Positions 8,992-19,500 of a DNA stretch of 64,000 bases are shown here, in pieces. Source of the DNA: Methanogenium cariaci JCM 10550 (GTDB taxonomy: Archaea > Halobacteriota > Methanomicrobia > Methanomicrobiales > Methanomicrobiaceae); the NCBI RefSeq assembly GCF_001315945.1, contig NZ_BBBG01000004.1, forward strand, positions 124,001 to 188,000, written 5' to 3'. The notes below the pieces were generated by a model. That model searched no databases. It was given only the letters and a program-made list of their open reading frames with translations, and was not told the DNA's origin. The position numbers and the translations under genes are program-made. The number at the start of each line of letters is the position of its first letter. Positions within the stretch are counted from its first letter, which is position 1.

Positions 8992-9777
8992 TCACTCACT
9001 CTCTTTCTGGCGTATCGCTTCGCCATGCACCCTGACGACGATCAGGGTGATATTGTCCGTCGATGTTTTGGCCGCCTCGTCCATAAGGAGGCGGGCCGCG
9101 TCTTCTGTGCTCAGCATCTCTCCTGCCAGAACCATCATCTCCCGTGAGACGTAGTCGTGCAGGCCGTCCGAGGAGATGACCAGCGTGTCACCGGTGCAAA
9201 GGGGGGGGTGCACCGTGCACTCGGCAACAAAATCACCCCCCCCAGCGAGTGGGTGATGATGTTCCTCATCGGGTGGGAGGCCGCCTCTTCCGGTGTGAGA
9301 ATATCCCGGTCCACGAGATCCTGTACAAAGGAGTGATCCGTTGTCAGCGGCAGAACTGTTCCCCCCCTGCGGATGAGCGTACAGCGAGAATCCCCCCCGG
9401 TATTGCACAGGCTGACCGTCCCGTCCAAAAAACCGGCGGAGACGAGTGTCGTGCCCATGCCCGCACGTGTCCCGGTGGCCTGTTGTCGGATGGCTGCGTG
9501 GGCGAGGGTGTGGCCTCTTTTCAGGAACGCTGCTGCTGTCTCGGGATCGCCTGCGGTCATCTCCGCCTCCCGCACGGTCTCTTCGAATATCTGTATCGCA
9601 AGGGCGGATGCTACGTCCCCTGCCTCGTGGCCGCCGATCCCGTCGGCGACAGCACAGACAAGCCCCCTTACCCATTGGGGGGGCAACGCACCATGCATCC
9701 TCATTTACCGGTCGTACACCGGCAATGGAGATGGCGCTGTATTCAAATCGTTCACGAATAGTGGTGTCCGGTTTCAT
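8992..9777 (-). CDS. PP2C-family (PPM) protein phosphatase (two frame breaks)
   Basis: About 260 residues with PP2C motifs in order: RPVNEDA near the N-terminus (motif 1), VCAVADGIGGHEAGDVAS (metal-binding DG), GMGTTLV, GDSRCTLIRRG, DHSFVQDLVD, DTLVISSDGLHDYV (second metal Asp) and the terminal TDNITLIVVRV. It would remove phosphate from Ser/Thr residues using two Mn/Mg ions and is the natural counterpart of the kinase two genes downstream. Breaks occur at the G7 run 9677-9683 and the C8 run 9236-9243. Start 9777 is preferred over 9855 because a TATA box at 9816-9823 puts initiation just upstream of 9777 and the protein family begins here. First gene of the apparent operon. Confidence 0.9.
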   Translation of the reverse strand: MKPDTTIRERFEYSAISIAGVRPVNEDAWCVAPPMGKGACLCCRRRDRRPRGRGRSIRPCDTDIRRDRAGGGDDRRRSRDSSSVPEKRPHPRPRSHPTTGHRDTCGHGHDTRLRRFFGRDGQPVQYRGGFSLYAHPQGGNSSAADNGSLLCTGSRGPGYSHTGRGGLPPDEEHHHPLAGGGDFVAECTVHPPLCTGDTLVISSDGLHDYVSREMMVLAGEMLSTEDAARLLMDEAAKTSTDNITLIVVRVHGEAIRQKESE

Positions 9778-9815
9778 CTCTCGACTCGTATTGAGAGAAG
9801 TATGGTCTTCACGGG

Positions 9816-9823
9816 TTATAAAT
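9816..9823 (-). promoter_or_regulatory. TATA box of the phosphatase-FHA-kinase operon
   Basis: Minus-strand ATTTATAA lies about 43 bases before ATG 9777, giving a leader of about 15-20 bases. The same element with the same spacing is preserved in the truncated second copy (11533-11540), which supports it as a real promoter that was duplicated with the gene. Confidence 0.6.
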
Positions 9824-9909
9824 GTAGGAAATGGTTGTGGTTGTATACTGGTCATATCCGGTTAGTGATAATCGAGAATAAAGCGGTGACTCATTATTTT
9901 TGTTACCGC

Positions 9910-9996
9910 AATATGCATATCTGCGGAACCTTCAAGAGTATGAACGTGTGGTACCGGTCTCTTGACGGGAACATGCCTGAAAAACAGAATATGTGA
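9910..9996 (+). pseudogene. Fragment of the beta-lysine acetyltransferase (ablB) C-terminus
   Basis: An open stretch reads NMHICGTFKSMNVWYRSL and then runs on to a stop at 9994-9996. This matches the expected extreme C-terminus of AblB-type acetyltransferases (NTNICG.F.SMNVWY.PL); the complete gene at 63194 stops at NTNI only because the window ends there. No start, ribosome-binding site or GNAT core is present, so it is a relic. It lies about 90 bases upstream of the phosphatase promoter, in the opposite direction. Confidence 0.6.
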
Positions 9997-10566
9997 TCGG
10001 GAGTTTTTCGGATGGCGTTATTTGGCGCCCAGAGTTCTAACCGGAAATCCTGCCATAAGTAACAGGGGGGGGAATATTATAATCAAATCGATTTATGATG
10101 GATTTGAATAGAGGGCCACCTTAACAACCAATGGTGACTGATCTAGCATAATGATGCTGATATTATTATTGTTATTTAAATGCGTTTTAATGTATGGAAT
10201 GTGGGCTTTACTACCCGTCTCCGGTCGGGGCATCAAAAATGGGATAATATTCTATCCATTCCTCAAGCTTTGAAAGCAAACTGGAAAAATGCTTGACGTA
10301 CCTGTTCATGCAAGGTAAAAATGCCCTATCTCTGAAGTTTATACAGATGATCACCTTTGCTGGGCATAAATATATATAATTATTTTTTATTTACTGTTTC
10401 GCTGGCAAATGTCGATAATTCATTATTTCGAATGCAGTGTCCTAAATCCATGATCTCATCCACGCAAAAAAAGGTGCAAATCGGATTTACATTTGAAATC
10501 ACAGAGTATTGATATTATTGACACCAACTTGCCCGGCAAAAAAAAGTTAAAAAATGAGGTTTTTGT
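9997..10566. other. Intergenic, AT-rich, no gene seen
   Basis: Apart from a G run at 10066-10072, this segment has many stops in all frames. AT-rich stretches at 10370-10395 and 10490-10550 may include the promoter of the PEF-CTERM gene. I see no RNA gene or recognisable repeat. Confidence 0.5.
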
Positions 10567-11115
10567 ATGAAAAAATTGTTGATTGTATCGCTGATACTGC
10601 TAACACTGACAGGATTTGCGTCTGCATCTGCAAACATCGATCCTTCTGTGATTCCGTGCGTCGGTGATCCCCCCACTGATAATTGGAGGTGGTTGGCAGA
10701 GTTTCAATGGAAATGGATTGGGATGGGCGGGTGAAATATTTACGTTCTCTAGCGACACCTCTGTCTGTATCTATGTTACTGATTTATATCTGCCGGGAGA
10801 TGTCTTTGAGATCTACGACAACGGCGTACTGATTGGTGCGACGTCCGAGGTTCCCGTAGGTACAATACGTGAATCGGATCCTGATGCTGCGTACGCAAGT
10901 GATATCTGGAGCAGCGGTAAATTCACCGTCCCTGGGGGGGGAAGTCATACTATCACTATCAAGAGTATCCAGGAGTGGGGGGGCGGCGTTTATACAGCAA
11001 AAATAAAAGCGGAGGCGGGACCTGCTCGGTGCCTGAATTCCCGACCCTTGCGATCCCGATGACATTTGTCGGTGGATTTTTGATGATCGCCAGTGCTCTC
11101 AGAAGAGAGCATTAA
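10567..11115 (+). CDS. Secreted PEF-CTERM-type surface protein (frame breaks)
   Basis: Start ATG 10567 follows a GAGG box by about seven bases. Signal peptide MKKLLIVSLILLTLTGFASA, then a beta-rich domain (FTFSSDTSVCIYVTDLY, GDVFEIYDNGVLIG). The tail, read after correction, is VPEFPTLAIPMTFVGGF followed by LMIASALRREH: a Pro-Glu-Phe motif, a hydrophobic helix and a basic end. This is the layout of PEF-CTERM sorting signals, which archaeosortase processes in methanogens. Breaks: the C6 run 10669-10674 (one base too many) and near 11000-11020, where G runs at 10979-10983 and in the Gly/Ala stretch shift the frame. The mature domain resembles PEP/PEF-CTERM cargo of unknown function. No archaeosortase gene is in the window. 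Confidence 0.75.
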
Positions 11116-11131
11116 TTTTTTATTTTTAAGT
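11113..11131 (+). terminator. T-rich terminator after the PEF-CTERM gene
   Basis: The stop codon is immediately followed by TTTTTT and TTTTT tracts, the usual archaeal intrinsic termination signal. No stem-loop is needed or seen. Confidence 0.4.
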
Positions 11132-11203
11132 TCGTTGTTCCAGGATTTTTGCCCAGACCTCTCCAGTGCCGCGAGCATTACCTTCCATGCCGGGGGGGTA
11201 GGT

Positions 11204-11494
11204 TTACCGGTGATCAGCACCACATTCCGGTGTGATGACTCCCTTGTCCACCAGATTCTGTACAAAGGAGTGATCCTTTGTATACAGCGGCCGGACCGTC
11301 CCGGAACGGATGAGCGTGCAATGTGAATCCCCCCCCGTGTTGCACAGGCTGATTGTTCCGTCTGTAAAAAATGCGCAGACAAGTCTCTCACTCATCGGGG
11401 GGGGCACCATGGCATCCTCATTGACTGGTCGTACACCGGCAATGGAGCTGGCGCTGTATTCAAATCGTTCACGAATAGTGGTGTCCGTTTTCAT
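11204..11494 (-). pseudogene. Truncated, internally deleted copy of the PP2C gene
   Basis: From ATG 11494 the protein copies the phosphatase start almost exactly (MKTDTTIRERFEYSASSIAG, then RPVNEDA). It then jumps to FFTDGTISLCNTGGDSHCTL and DHSFVQNLVDKGVITPE, where homology ends. About 240 bases that encode the metal-binding DGIGG segment are missing, as is the whole C-terminal part with the second metal Asp. It cannot be an active phosphatase. The 5' flank, with its TATA box at 11533-11540, is about 95% identical by eye to the flank of the intact gene, so the copy is recent and may still be transcribed. Confidence 0.8.
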
Positions 11495-11829
11495 TTCTCG
11501 ACTCGTATTGAGAGAAGTATGGTCTTCACGGGTTATAAATTTAGGAAATGGTTGTGGTTGCATACTGGCTGGATTCAGTTCATGATATTCATGCAATTAG
11601 CAGATGATCGGTCAGTGATGGGAAGGATAAATTAAGGCTCTGTTGAATTCCTCAAATATAACAAAAAAAGTACCAGAGTCCAATTTTTCTGTGCTGTCGG
11701 AACTACTCTTCCCGGATTCAGGGTATCGGCTGGTTTCTGTGTATCTGCACGGTCTGTCAAATATACACGGAAGTTCGGGCACCATCAACTTGGTTAAAAA
11801 AAGGTGGCTCGGGTATTCCCCCCCGGCTT

Positions 11830-13128
11830 TCATGCAGAAATTGGTCTCAGTTTCGGTGATTTTCCTTCATATCGGATGTCGTACCGGACAACCAGCACCC
11901 ACCGGGATGAATCGCCATCGGCCTTCACCGACCAGAAACAGTAACGTGGGTTCGACCGGTCCCCGGCGGCATCCAGATCCACCACTGAGAAGAATGGGCC
12001 TCTAATCTTCCCCCCCGTCATCTCCGTTAAAGCGTTCTTAAGCTCCGGTGCATCCTTCGAATCTGTCTGTGTTTCGGTCAGGGCTACAATCCAGAGTGCC
12101 TCGTAGGATGCCAGACTGTAACCGTCGGGCTGCCTCCCCAACCTGTTCTGTATCTTCAGATAGATGACCCCGTCATCGCGGTCGGGATTGAGGGTGGCGT
12201 CCCCGATCACCGGGCCGGTGAAGTTCGTCTGTGCCGCAAAACGGGCGGCATCACCGGGTTTCGTCAATGAGCCAAGAAGGGTGTTGCCATCGCATCCGTA
12301 CCACTGAACCTGTGTGAGATTCTCTGTCTCTGCTGCCGCTGTCATGATCGCGGTCGCCTCGTTGAAGGTGACTGCATAGACGCCGACATTCTCCTTTCCC
12401 TGCGTTGCGATGGCACGACCGACCATGCGGTCGAGTTCTGCAACCACATTGGAATAATCCTCTGAATTCGGTATATACCTGACTCCGTCGAGGACAGTGC
12501 CGCTACGGTTCCCGAACGCCGCTGCTGTCAGGTTCCGGAGTTCGTCGCCCCAGATATCCCCACGCCAGACTGGCACGACCGCTGTTATCCCGTCCTTTTC
12601 CAGGTAATATGCCGTCGCATCTGCCTGGAAGGTGTCCGGAGGCACGAACCGGAAGACATTGTCCCCTGCAATTGCCAGAGAGGGTGCGGTACTCATGGTA
12701 CTGACGATGAGAATCCCATGACGGTCGGCATACGTCCGGATGGCTTCCAGTTCTGCGCTGGAACCCGGCCCGATGACCATCCTGATCCCCCCCTGATTGT
12801 CAAGCTCCTGCAACTTCTCAAGCGCGACGGCAGGATCGGTCTGTGTGTCCTCAATGACCAGCCGTACCCGGTAGTCCGATCCAATTGAGGCAAAGTAGTC
12901 GTTGATATCCACGGCAGCCACCCCCCCAAGGGCGGCCTGGCCTGCTTCTCCGGCCTCCGAAAAGTCGCCGGTAAGAGGCAGGAGAACCCCCCCAACCGTG
13001 ATATCCTGCCCTCCCTCCGGTGCAACGGCAGTTGCCTCTGTTCCGGTACACCCGCAGCAGAAGACAACTGCTGCAAGAATGATGAGCGTGATTGCTGATA
13101 TTTTAATTCCCATATGTTCTTTTTTCAC
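11830..13128 (-). CDS. Leu/Ile/Val-type ABC substrate-binding lipoprotein
   Basis: Intact, 432 residues. Start GTG 13128 (alternative ATG 13113). Signal with lipobox-like FCCGC (lipidated Cys near residue 27), then a type I periplasmic binding fold: GGVLLPLTGDFSEAGEAGQ, VRLVIEDTQTDPAVALEKLQ, VIGPGSSAELEAI, FRFVPPDTFQADATAYYLE and DGVRYIPNSEDYSNVVAELD. The family binds branched-chain amino acids, amides or similar small ligands outside the membrane and delivers them to Liv-type permeases. No permease or ATPase genes of this type lie nearby, so it is an orphan receptor here and may instead serve sensing. Short leader after a TATA box at 13151-13159. Confidence 0.9.
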   Translation of the reverse strand: MKKEHMGIKISAITLIILAAVVFCCGCTGTEATAVAPEGGQDITVGGVLLPLTGDFSEAGEAGQAALGGVAAVDINDYFASIGSDYRVRLVIEDTQTDPAVALEKLQELDNQGGIRMVIGPGSSAELEAIRTYADRHGILIVSTMSTAPSLAIAGDNVFRFVPPDTFQADATAYYLEKDGITAVVPVWRGDIWGDELRNLTAAAFGNRSGTVLDGVRYIPNSEDYSNVVAELDRMVGRAIATQGKENVGVYAVTFNEATAIMTAAAETENLTQVQWYGCDGNTLLGSLTKPGDAARFAAQTNFTGPVIGDATLNPDRDDGVIYLKIQNRLGRQPDGYSLASYEALWIVALTETQTDSKDAPELKNALTEMTGGKIRGPFFSVVDLDAAGDRSNPRYCFWSVKADGDSSRWVLVVRYDIRYEGKSPKLRPISA

Positions 13129-13150
13129 GGTGGAGGTAATATTCGTTATG

Positions 13151-13159
13151 TATTTATAT
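13151..13159 (-). promoter_or_regulatory. TATA box of the substrate-binding lipoprotein
   Basis: Minus-strand GATATAAATA lies about 25-30 bases before GTG 13128 and 40 before ATG 13113, so the transcript is leaderless or has a very short leader, common in archaea. No Shine-Dalgarno sequence is visible before either start. Confidence 0.5.
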
Positions 13160-13230
13160 CAGGGATCGTTGCGGTCGATATTTGACACGCAATCGTTACC
13201 AACCGGGAACCGTTTACCAGCCTTTGTGCG

Positions 13231-13415
13231 GGAACGGGGGGGACTCTGCCCGGCTTGAGACCAATGGAAGAAGAGATGCAGCGCTGTGGGATACGCACCT
13301 CGTTTATCATCGCACGGGCGGCCTTCTATCCGGTCAATATCACCTTTGCCCGTGCCGGATACCGGTTTGGCGGAACACTGGTCAATAACACGAATATCTG
13401 CGGAGCCTTCGATAG
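13231..13415 (+). pseudogene. Fragment of ablB (acetyltransferase C-terminal third)
   Basis: The frame around 13255 reads [38 protein letters not shown] and G.FDS, nearly the same as the intact ablB at the right end of the window (63890-64000). The upstream part (PMEEEMQ after a G run) matches the MEGEMR region. Homology is lost on both sides: no GNAT N-terminal half, and after FDS the frame runs into unrelated Lys/Asn-rich text. By eye nucleotide identity is close to 90%, so the copy is fairly recent. With the fragment at 9910 it marks repeated recombination at the ablB 3' end. Confidence 0.8.
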
Positions 13416-13500
13416 CAGGCAGGCTTCTAAAAATAATCTAAAAAACGGGAAAAATAAGAGCAACATGTGGGGGGGTATCCCCACATGAGTTTAAAGAAAA

Positions 13501-16500
13501 TTACCGTATCTTCCTGAAAAGCACACCGGCCCCTGCAGCACCGAAAAGCACTCCTGCAATGGAAAGCGGAGTCTGTGTCGGTGGGACAGTATCTTCAGGT
13601 GATGTGGCGGTGGTGGTTGGTGTGACCGGAGTGATATCAACAGGTGTTCCTGTTGGCTCCGTAGATGGTGTCATCGTTGGTGTAATCACCTCAGTGGGGG
13701 GGATTTCACCCGATGATGTACCCACATCTGTAATACCAATTGCAAACCAGGAAAATTCTGGTATCTCGGCAGAAAAGAGGCGGTTATTCCCCTCGGTTCC
13801 CACCGATGTGGTCGTAAGCTCTTTCCATTCATTACCGTTCAGCCACATCAGCACCGCTGTTTTTTCACCAACGACCTCTTCAGGCACCTCGAAGGTGATT
13901 ACGGCATCGCTGATCGCTGACGGGTTAGCATGATAAAGTGCGAAAGAGAGGTAGCGCCAGACATCGCAATCGGGGGGGACTGGTGCCCCCCGCCGGACTG
14001 TTCCTCTCGTCAGTCACGGTAACAAGCAGGCTGGAGACAGCACTCTGCATTTCCAAGCCAATTTGTGTGACCGGTGAGTTACTGATGGAGAGGGTTTTTG
14101 TCTCTCCCGCTTTCAGATTTCCTGCTGAAGCGGCTGATAATTCACTGCTGTCATCGCTGTCATCCCCAACAGATACAGGTGTGGCTGATGCTGCAGTTGC
14201 TGCCACTGCAAATGAGGAGAATCCGTCAGGAGAGAACGCCTTAAAGACCATCATGCCGTCAGCATTGATTCCAAGATATGTTGTATCCAGAATCTGGGTG
14301 ACCCCCCCGTCGTCTCCCTGCCGGAAGACCCGGATGGCCCCAATGCCACCGTTTGTCTTCACCCATTTCGGTGAGACAGTCATCTCCAGGAAGGCATTCC
14401 TGAGGCCATTTTCTTCAGTCAGGTTGGTCTTGGTGAAGTAGACTGCATAAGCCGTTGAGGTGATCGAAAGCTTTTCATCTGCGGCAGCAAGCGTAAACAC
14501 CTTCGATGCCTCAGCACTGGGCTGATCAAAGATTGAGGTCGTAATACCAAGATCCGGATTATAGTTATTCATCGTGGCATTGAAACCGACAGAGACATTG
14601 CCGACCTCTCTACCAAGGGGGGGAGCGTTGACAGGACTGCTCTCCAGCAGGACGCTGCTAACATTTCCGGTAGATACGTCACCAATAGTGGAAAGCCCAT
14701 AGGTAGATATGGTCACATTCATTTTTCCGTTCCGGAGCAGGATGTTATCTCCGTCAACTGTGCCATTGCAGACGCTGGAATTGAATGAAACCTGTTGCTG
14801 GTCACCAATATCGGTGAACGTCGTCCCATTATTGTCGAAGGTGAAGTCCTCCGAACTCTCAGGTGGAACGGGTGGAACATCTCTGACGGTAATGTAGCGG
14901 GACCTGGTCAGCACATCCGCACCGCCGGTATTGCTCACCTCAAGAGTCACCGTGAACAGACCGATGTTGGTGTATGTATGTACGGGATTTTGTTCCGTGG
15001 AATCAATGGTGCCATCATTGTTAAAGTCCCATGCCCACGCAGTGATATCCTCACCGGCGGACAGGTCAGTGAACTGCACGGCGAGCGGGCAAGTGCCGGA
15101 GGTCACGTATGCATTGAAATCTGCAACCGGAGCGGGCATATCCACAGAAAATGCGGCGGTGCCGGTTTCAGGATTAAGGGCAAACCCATCGTCATTATCA
15201 ATTCGTGCTACATCAAGCGAGAGATCTGCAGCACCGGGGGCAAGACCGGTGACGGTGACGGTGCCCATAGGCACATTTTCTGCGCCTTGCTGAATTTCTT
15301 TATTCAGGTCAGTCGCCTTGATCCAGACTGAGGATGCAGGAAGAGTGCCATTCGAAGAGAGGGAAGCCCAGGCAGGCAAATCCACAGCGATAATCTCACC
15401 GACTGTATCATCCGACAGGCTGACTGTTAGGTTGTAGCCGGAAAGACCGTCTGGTACTGTGTCCAGTGTAATGGCATACGTCGCAGATTCACCTTGGTCA
15501 ACTTCTGACAGTACTGGATCAAAGTCCAGGTGAAGGATCACTGCATCAACGGTGATGTAGTCTGCCTTTGTCTCTGTGGACGAGCCGCCCTTGTTTGTGA
15601 CCGTGAGATTTACTGTATAGACTCCGGCAGTGTCATAGGTGTATGCCGGATTTTCTTCAGTCGAGTCAGTGGTGCCATCGTTATCAAAGTCCCATGCCCA
15701 CGCAGTGATATCCTCTCCGGTGGAGAGATCAGTGAACTGCACCATGAGCGGGTCAGTGCCGGAGGTCACATCTGCTCTGAAGTCTGCTACCGGAGCGGGC
15801 AGCTGATTCACAGAAAATGCGGCGGTGCCGGTCTCAGGATTAAGAGCGAACCCATTGTCATCATCCATTCGTGCTATAGCAAGTGAGAGGTCTGCAACAC
15901 CGGTAGCAAGACCAGTGACGGTGATGGTGCCCATAGGTACATTCACCGCACCAGGCTGAATTTCTTTATTCAGGTCAGATGCCTTGATCCAGACTGAGGA
16001 TGCAGGAAGTGTGCCATTTGAAGAGAGAGAAGCCCAGGCAGGCAGATCCACAGCGGTGATCTCACCGACTGTATCATCCGACAGGCTGACTGTCAGGTTG
16101 TAGCCGGACAGGCCGGTTGGTGCGGAATCCAGAGTTATGCTATACACAGTAGATTCTCCCCCCCGTCCGACCGCTGATGTGAGCGGATCAAAGTCCAGGT
16201 GAAGGATCACTGCATCAACGGTGATGTAGTCTGCCTTTGTCTCTGTGGACGTACCACCACTGTTTGTGACCGTGAGATTTACCGTATAGACTCCGGCAGT
16301 GTCATAGGTATATGCCGGATTTTCTTCAGTCGAGTCAGTGGTGCCATCGTTATCAAAGTCCCATGCCCACGCAGTGATATCCTCTCCGGTGGAGAGATCA
16401 GTGAACTGCACCATGAGCGGGTCAGTGCCGGAGGTCACATTTGCTCTGAAGTCTGCTACCTGAGCGGGCAGCTGATTCACAGAAAATGCGGCGGTGCCGG

Positions 16501-19500
16501 TCTCAGGAGTGAGGGCCAAACCGTCGTCATCATCCATCCGTGCTACCGCAAGTGGGAGGTCTGCAACACCGGTGGCAAGACCGGTGACGGTGATGGTACC
16601 CATAGGCACATTCACCGCACCAGGCTGAATTTCTTTATTCAGGTCAGATGTCTTGATCCAGACTGAGGATGCAGGAAGAGTGCCATTCGAAGAGAGGGAA
16701 GCCCAGGCAGGCATGTCAATGCCGGTGATCTCACCGACTGTATCATCCGACAGGCTGACTGTCAGGTTGTAGCCGGACAGGCCGTTGGTACGCTCTCAAG
16801 AACCACAGCATATTCAGTAGATTCTCCGCAGACGACCGTCGATGTGAGCGGATCAAAGTCCAGACGAAGAACCCCCCCTGCATCAACGGTGATGTAGTCT
16901 GCCTTTGTCTCTGTGGACGTTCCGCTAACGTTTGTGACCGTCAGGCTGACTGAATAGACTCCGGCGGTGTCATAGGTATACACAGGGTTTTCTTCAATCG
17001 AGTCAGTGGTGCCGTCGTTGTCAAAGTCCCATGCCCACGCAGTGATATCCTCTCCGGTGGAGAGATCAGTGAACTGCACCGTTAAAGGAGCGGCCCCCCC
17101 TGTTGTAACATCCGCTTCAAACTGAGCGGCAAACGGTACACCAGCCCCCCCTTCGAGGACGACGACGCAGCCATCCCCCCCATCACCGTGGGCATTGGCG
17201 AGATACATATCACGGTTCCTTGAGGAACTGCGGCCGCCAATGAGGTAGTCACCGTTATCCTTGGTGCAGAAAACATAGGATCGGTCATTCAGATGTCCGC
17301 CGATGAGTTTCTGCCATTCAATATCACCAGTGGAACTGATACCAATCACATAGATTTCAGAACCCTGGTAGTAGTTAAAGTAGCCTTCCAGGTCACCATC
17401 ATCGGACTCAGAATCACCGGCGATGATGTATCCGCCGTCAGGCCTCTCCCTGAGAGCACGGATGAATTCCTTATCTGTGCCTCCGTAGCACTTCTGCCAT
17501 TCGAGAACACCGTCAGAGTCGGTTTTAACAAGCCACCCATCCTCGGAATAGCCGCCGTGGTATCCTGTCACATCACCGTCTGACGATTTTGTAAATCCAC
17601 CCATCAGGTAGCCGCCGTCAGTGGTTTGGATTAGACAGTCTGCTTTATCTGAGCTCTTTCCACCAAAGGATTTCTGCCACTGCAGGCCACCGGTGGAATT
17701 GATCTGCATGATCCAGCAATCATAATTTCCATGATTGAGTGTCAGATCGCCATTATAAGACTGTGAATACCCGCAGAGAACATAGTTTCCGTCACCCGTC
17801 TCCAGACCGGAAACGAGATAATCATTCTTGCTGCCGCCATAACGTTCCTGCCACTCAATGGTTCCAGATTCATCGGTCTTGATGACCCAGCTGTCGTAGC
17901 CGCCTTCGGTAGGAATACCCGTCAGATCACCGTCCGTGGATTTTGAATCCCCCCCCACCATCAGGTATCCGCCGTCAGTGGTCTGCAGTACATCCTTTAC
18001 TTCATCAGTATTGGTTCCGCCATAGCACTTCTTCCACTCGGGAACACCAGCGGCATCAATCTTTACCATCCATGCGTCATACCCGCCGTGGTTGTCGGTC
18101 ACCTCACAGTCTGTTGATTTCGTACGGCCGCCGATGAGATACCCGCCGTCATTGGCTGTGCAGATTGCGTAGCCGTAATCATAGCCGGTTCCCCCCCCGT
18201 AGCATCTCTGCCATTCGAGGTTCTCATTGGCGTCAGTCTTAACAACCCAGTAATCCCTGGAGCCGTGATTTGTGGTCACATCGCCGCTTTCGACGGAGTA
18301 GGTCTCGCCGATAAAGATGTGGCCGCCGTCACCGGCAGGGCACCCGGCAGTGAATCGGTCGGTTTCGTTGCCGCCGTAGCAGTGCACGCTCTGGATATCG
18401 GGCCCGCTTGTGATCGTGGCCCGGATGCAGTTAGACCAGCTGTAGGTATCTGATCCGGCACGATTGGTGACCGTCAGATTCACGGTGTATAAGCCTGGAA
18501 TCTCACAGATCCAGACCGGATTTCGCTCGATGGAATCAATGGTTCCGTCGGCACCAAAGTCCCAGGCATATGAGTCAATGACTCCTGTGGACGTATCAGT
18601 GAACTGCACCGTGAGAGGCACCCGTCCGGCGTATCGCTCTCCGGTCGGATCATCGACACTAAATCCTGCAACCGGCAGATCGGGGGGGAGTTCCCCGCTG
18701 TATGCAGTGGTAAGTTTCGCAAGGGCGTAATTGTCCTCGTTGACACCGTCCTCAATTACCATGGGATCATCGAGGAGACCATCACCATTGGAATCTGCAC
18801 CGGATGAACCCAGTAGTTGCCCAGGTAGTTGCAGTAATTCTGAGCTTCATATGAATAGCTGACCATATCAGGAGAATGCCAGGTATTTGATAGTCCTGCA
18901 GTTGAAACAACAACATTCTTGGTATTGTTTATGAAGTCATTTTGGTATATCCGGCATTTTTCCGCACCACGCAGACGGATACCCTGAGTATTGTCTGTGA
19001 GTGTACAGCCTGTTATGATACAGTCTGCTGAACGGAGGTAGAGAGCAGGTTCAGCATTTCTGATGGTAAACCCGGATATTTCAACCCCCCCGTCGTTGTA
19101 TACGAGGAATCCTGATTTCCCACCTGCATCCACAATGGTGTCTGCAGCACCGTCAGACGAGGAAATCTTTAGATTTTCGGATATGACAACTGCCTCAGAA
19201 TAGACACCGGGTTTTACAAGAATCCAGGCATTCGCATTTGCGTTGTCGACTGCATCTGTTATGGTTGTGTAGTCCCCCCCGCTTCCCGCTGCGTCAACGA
19301 TAATGTCGGGCACCCGTTCCGTGACAGAGGTGCTCGCACTGTTCAGTGTCATTTCAATGTTGTTCCCCCCCAGTGGCATATTGTCGAAGTTGGGATTTAC
19401 AATTGAAATGTCAGTCGAGCCTTCTGCAATGCCCTTCAGACTGAATGTGACGAGGGTAACATTGGTATTTCCCGGTTGTATTTCGTTTGCACCGTCACAC

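Noticed and set aside
9373-9996. 207-residue plus-strand frame through the phosphatase region
   Set aside because: Most is antisense to PP2C; only the last 29 codons match a known protein (the ablB end) and these are annotated as a relic.
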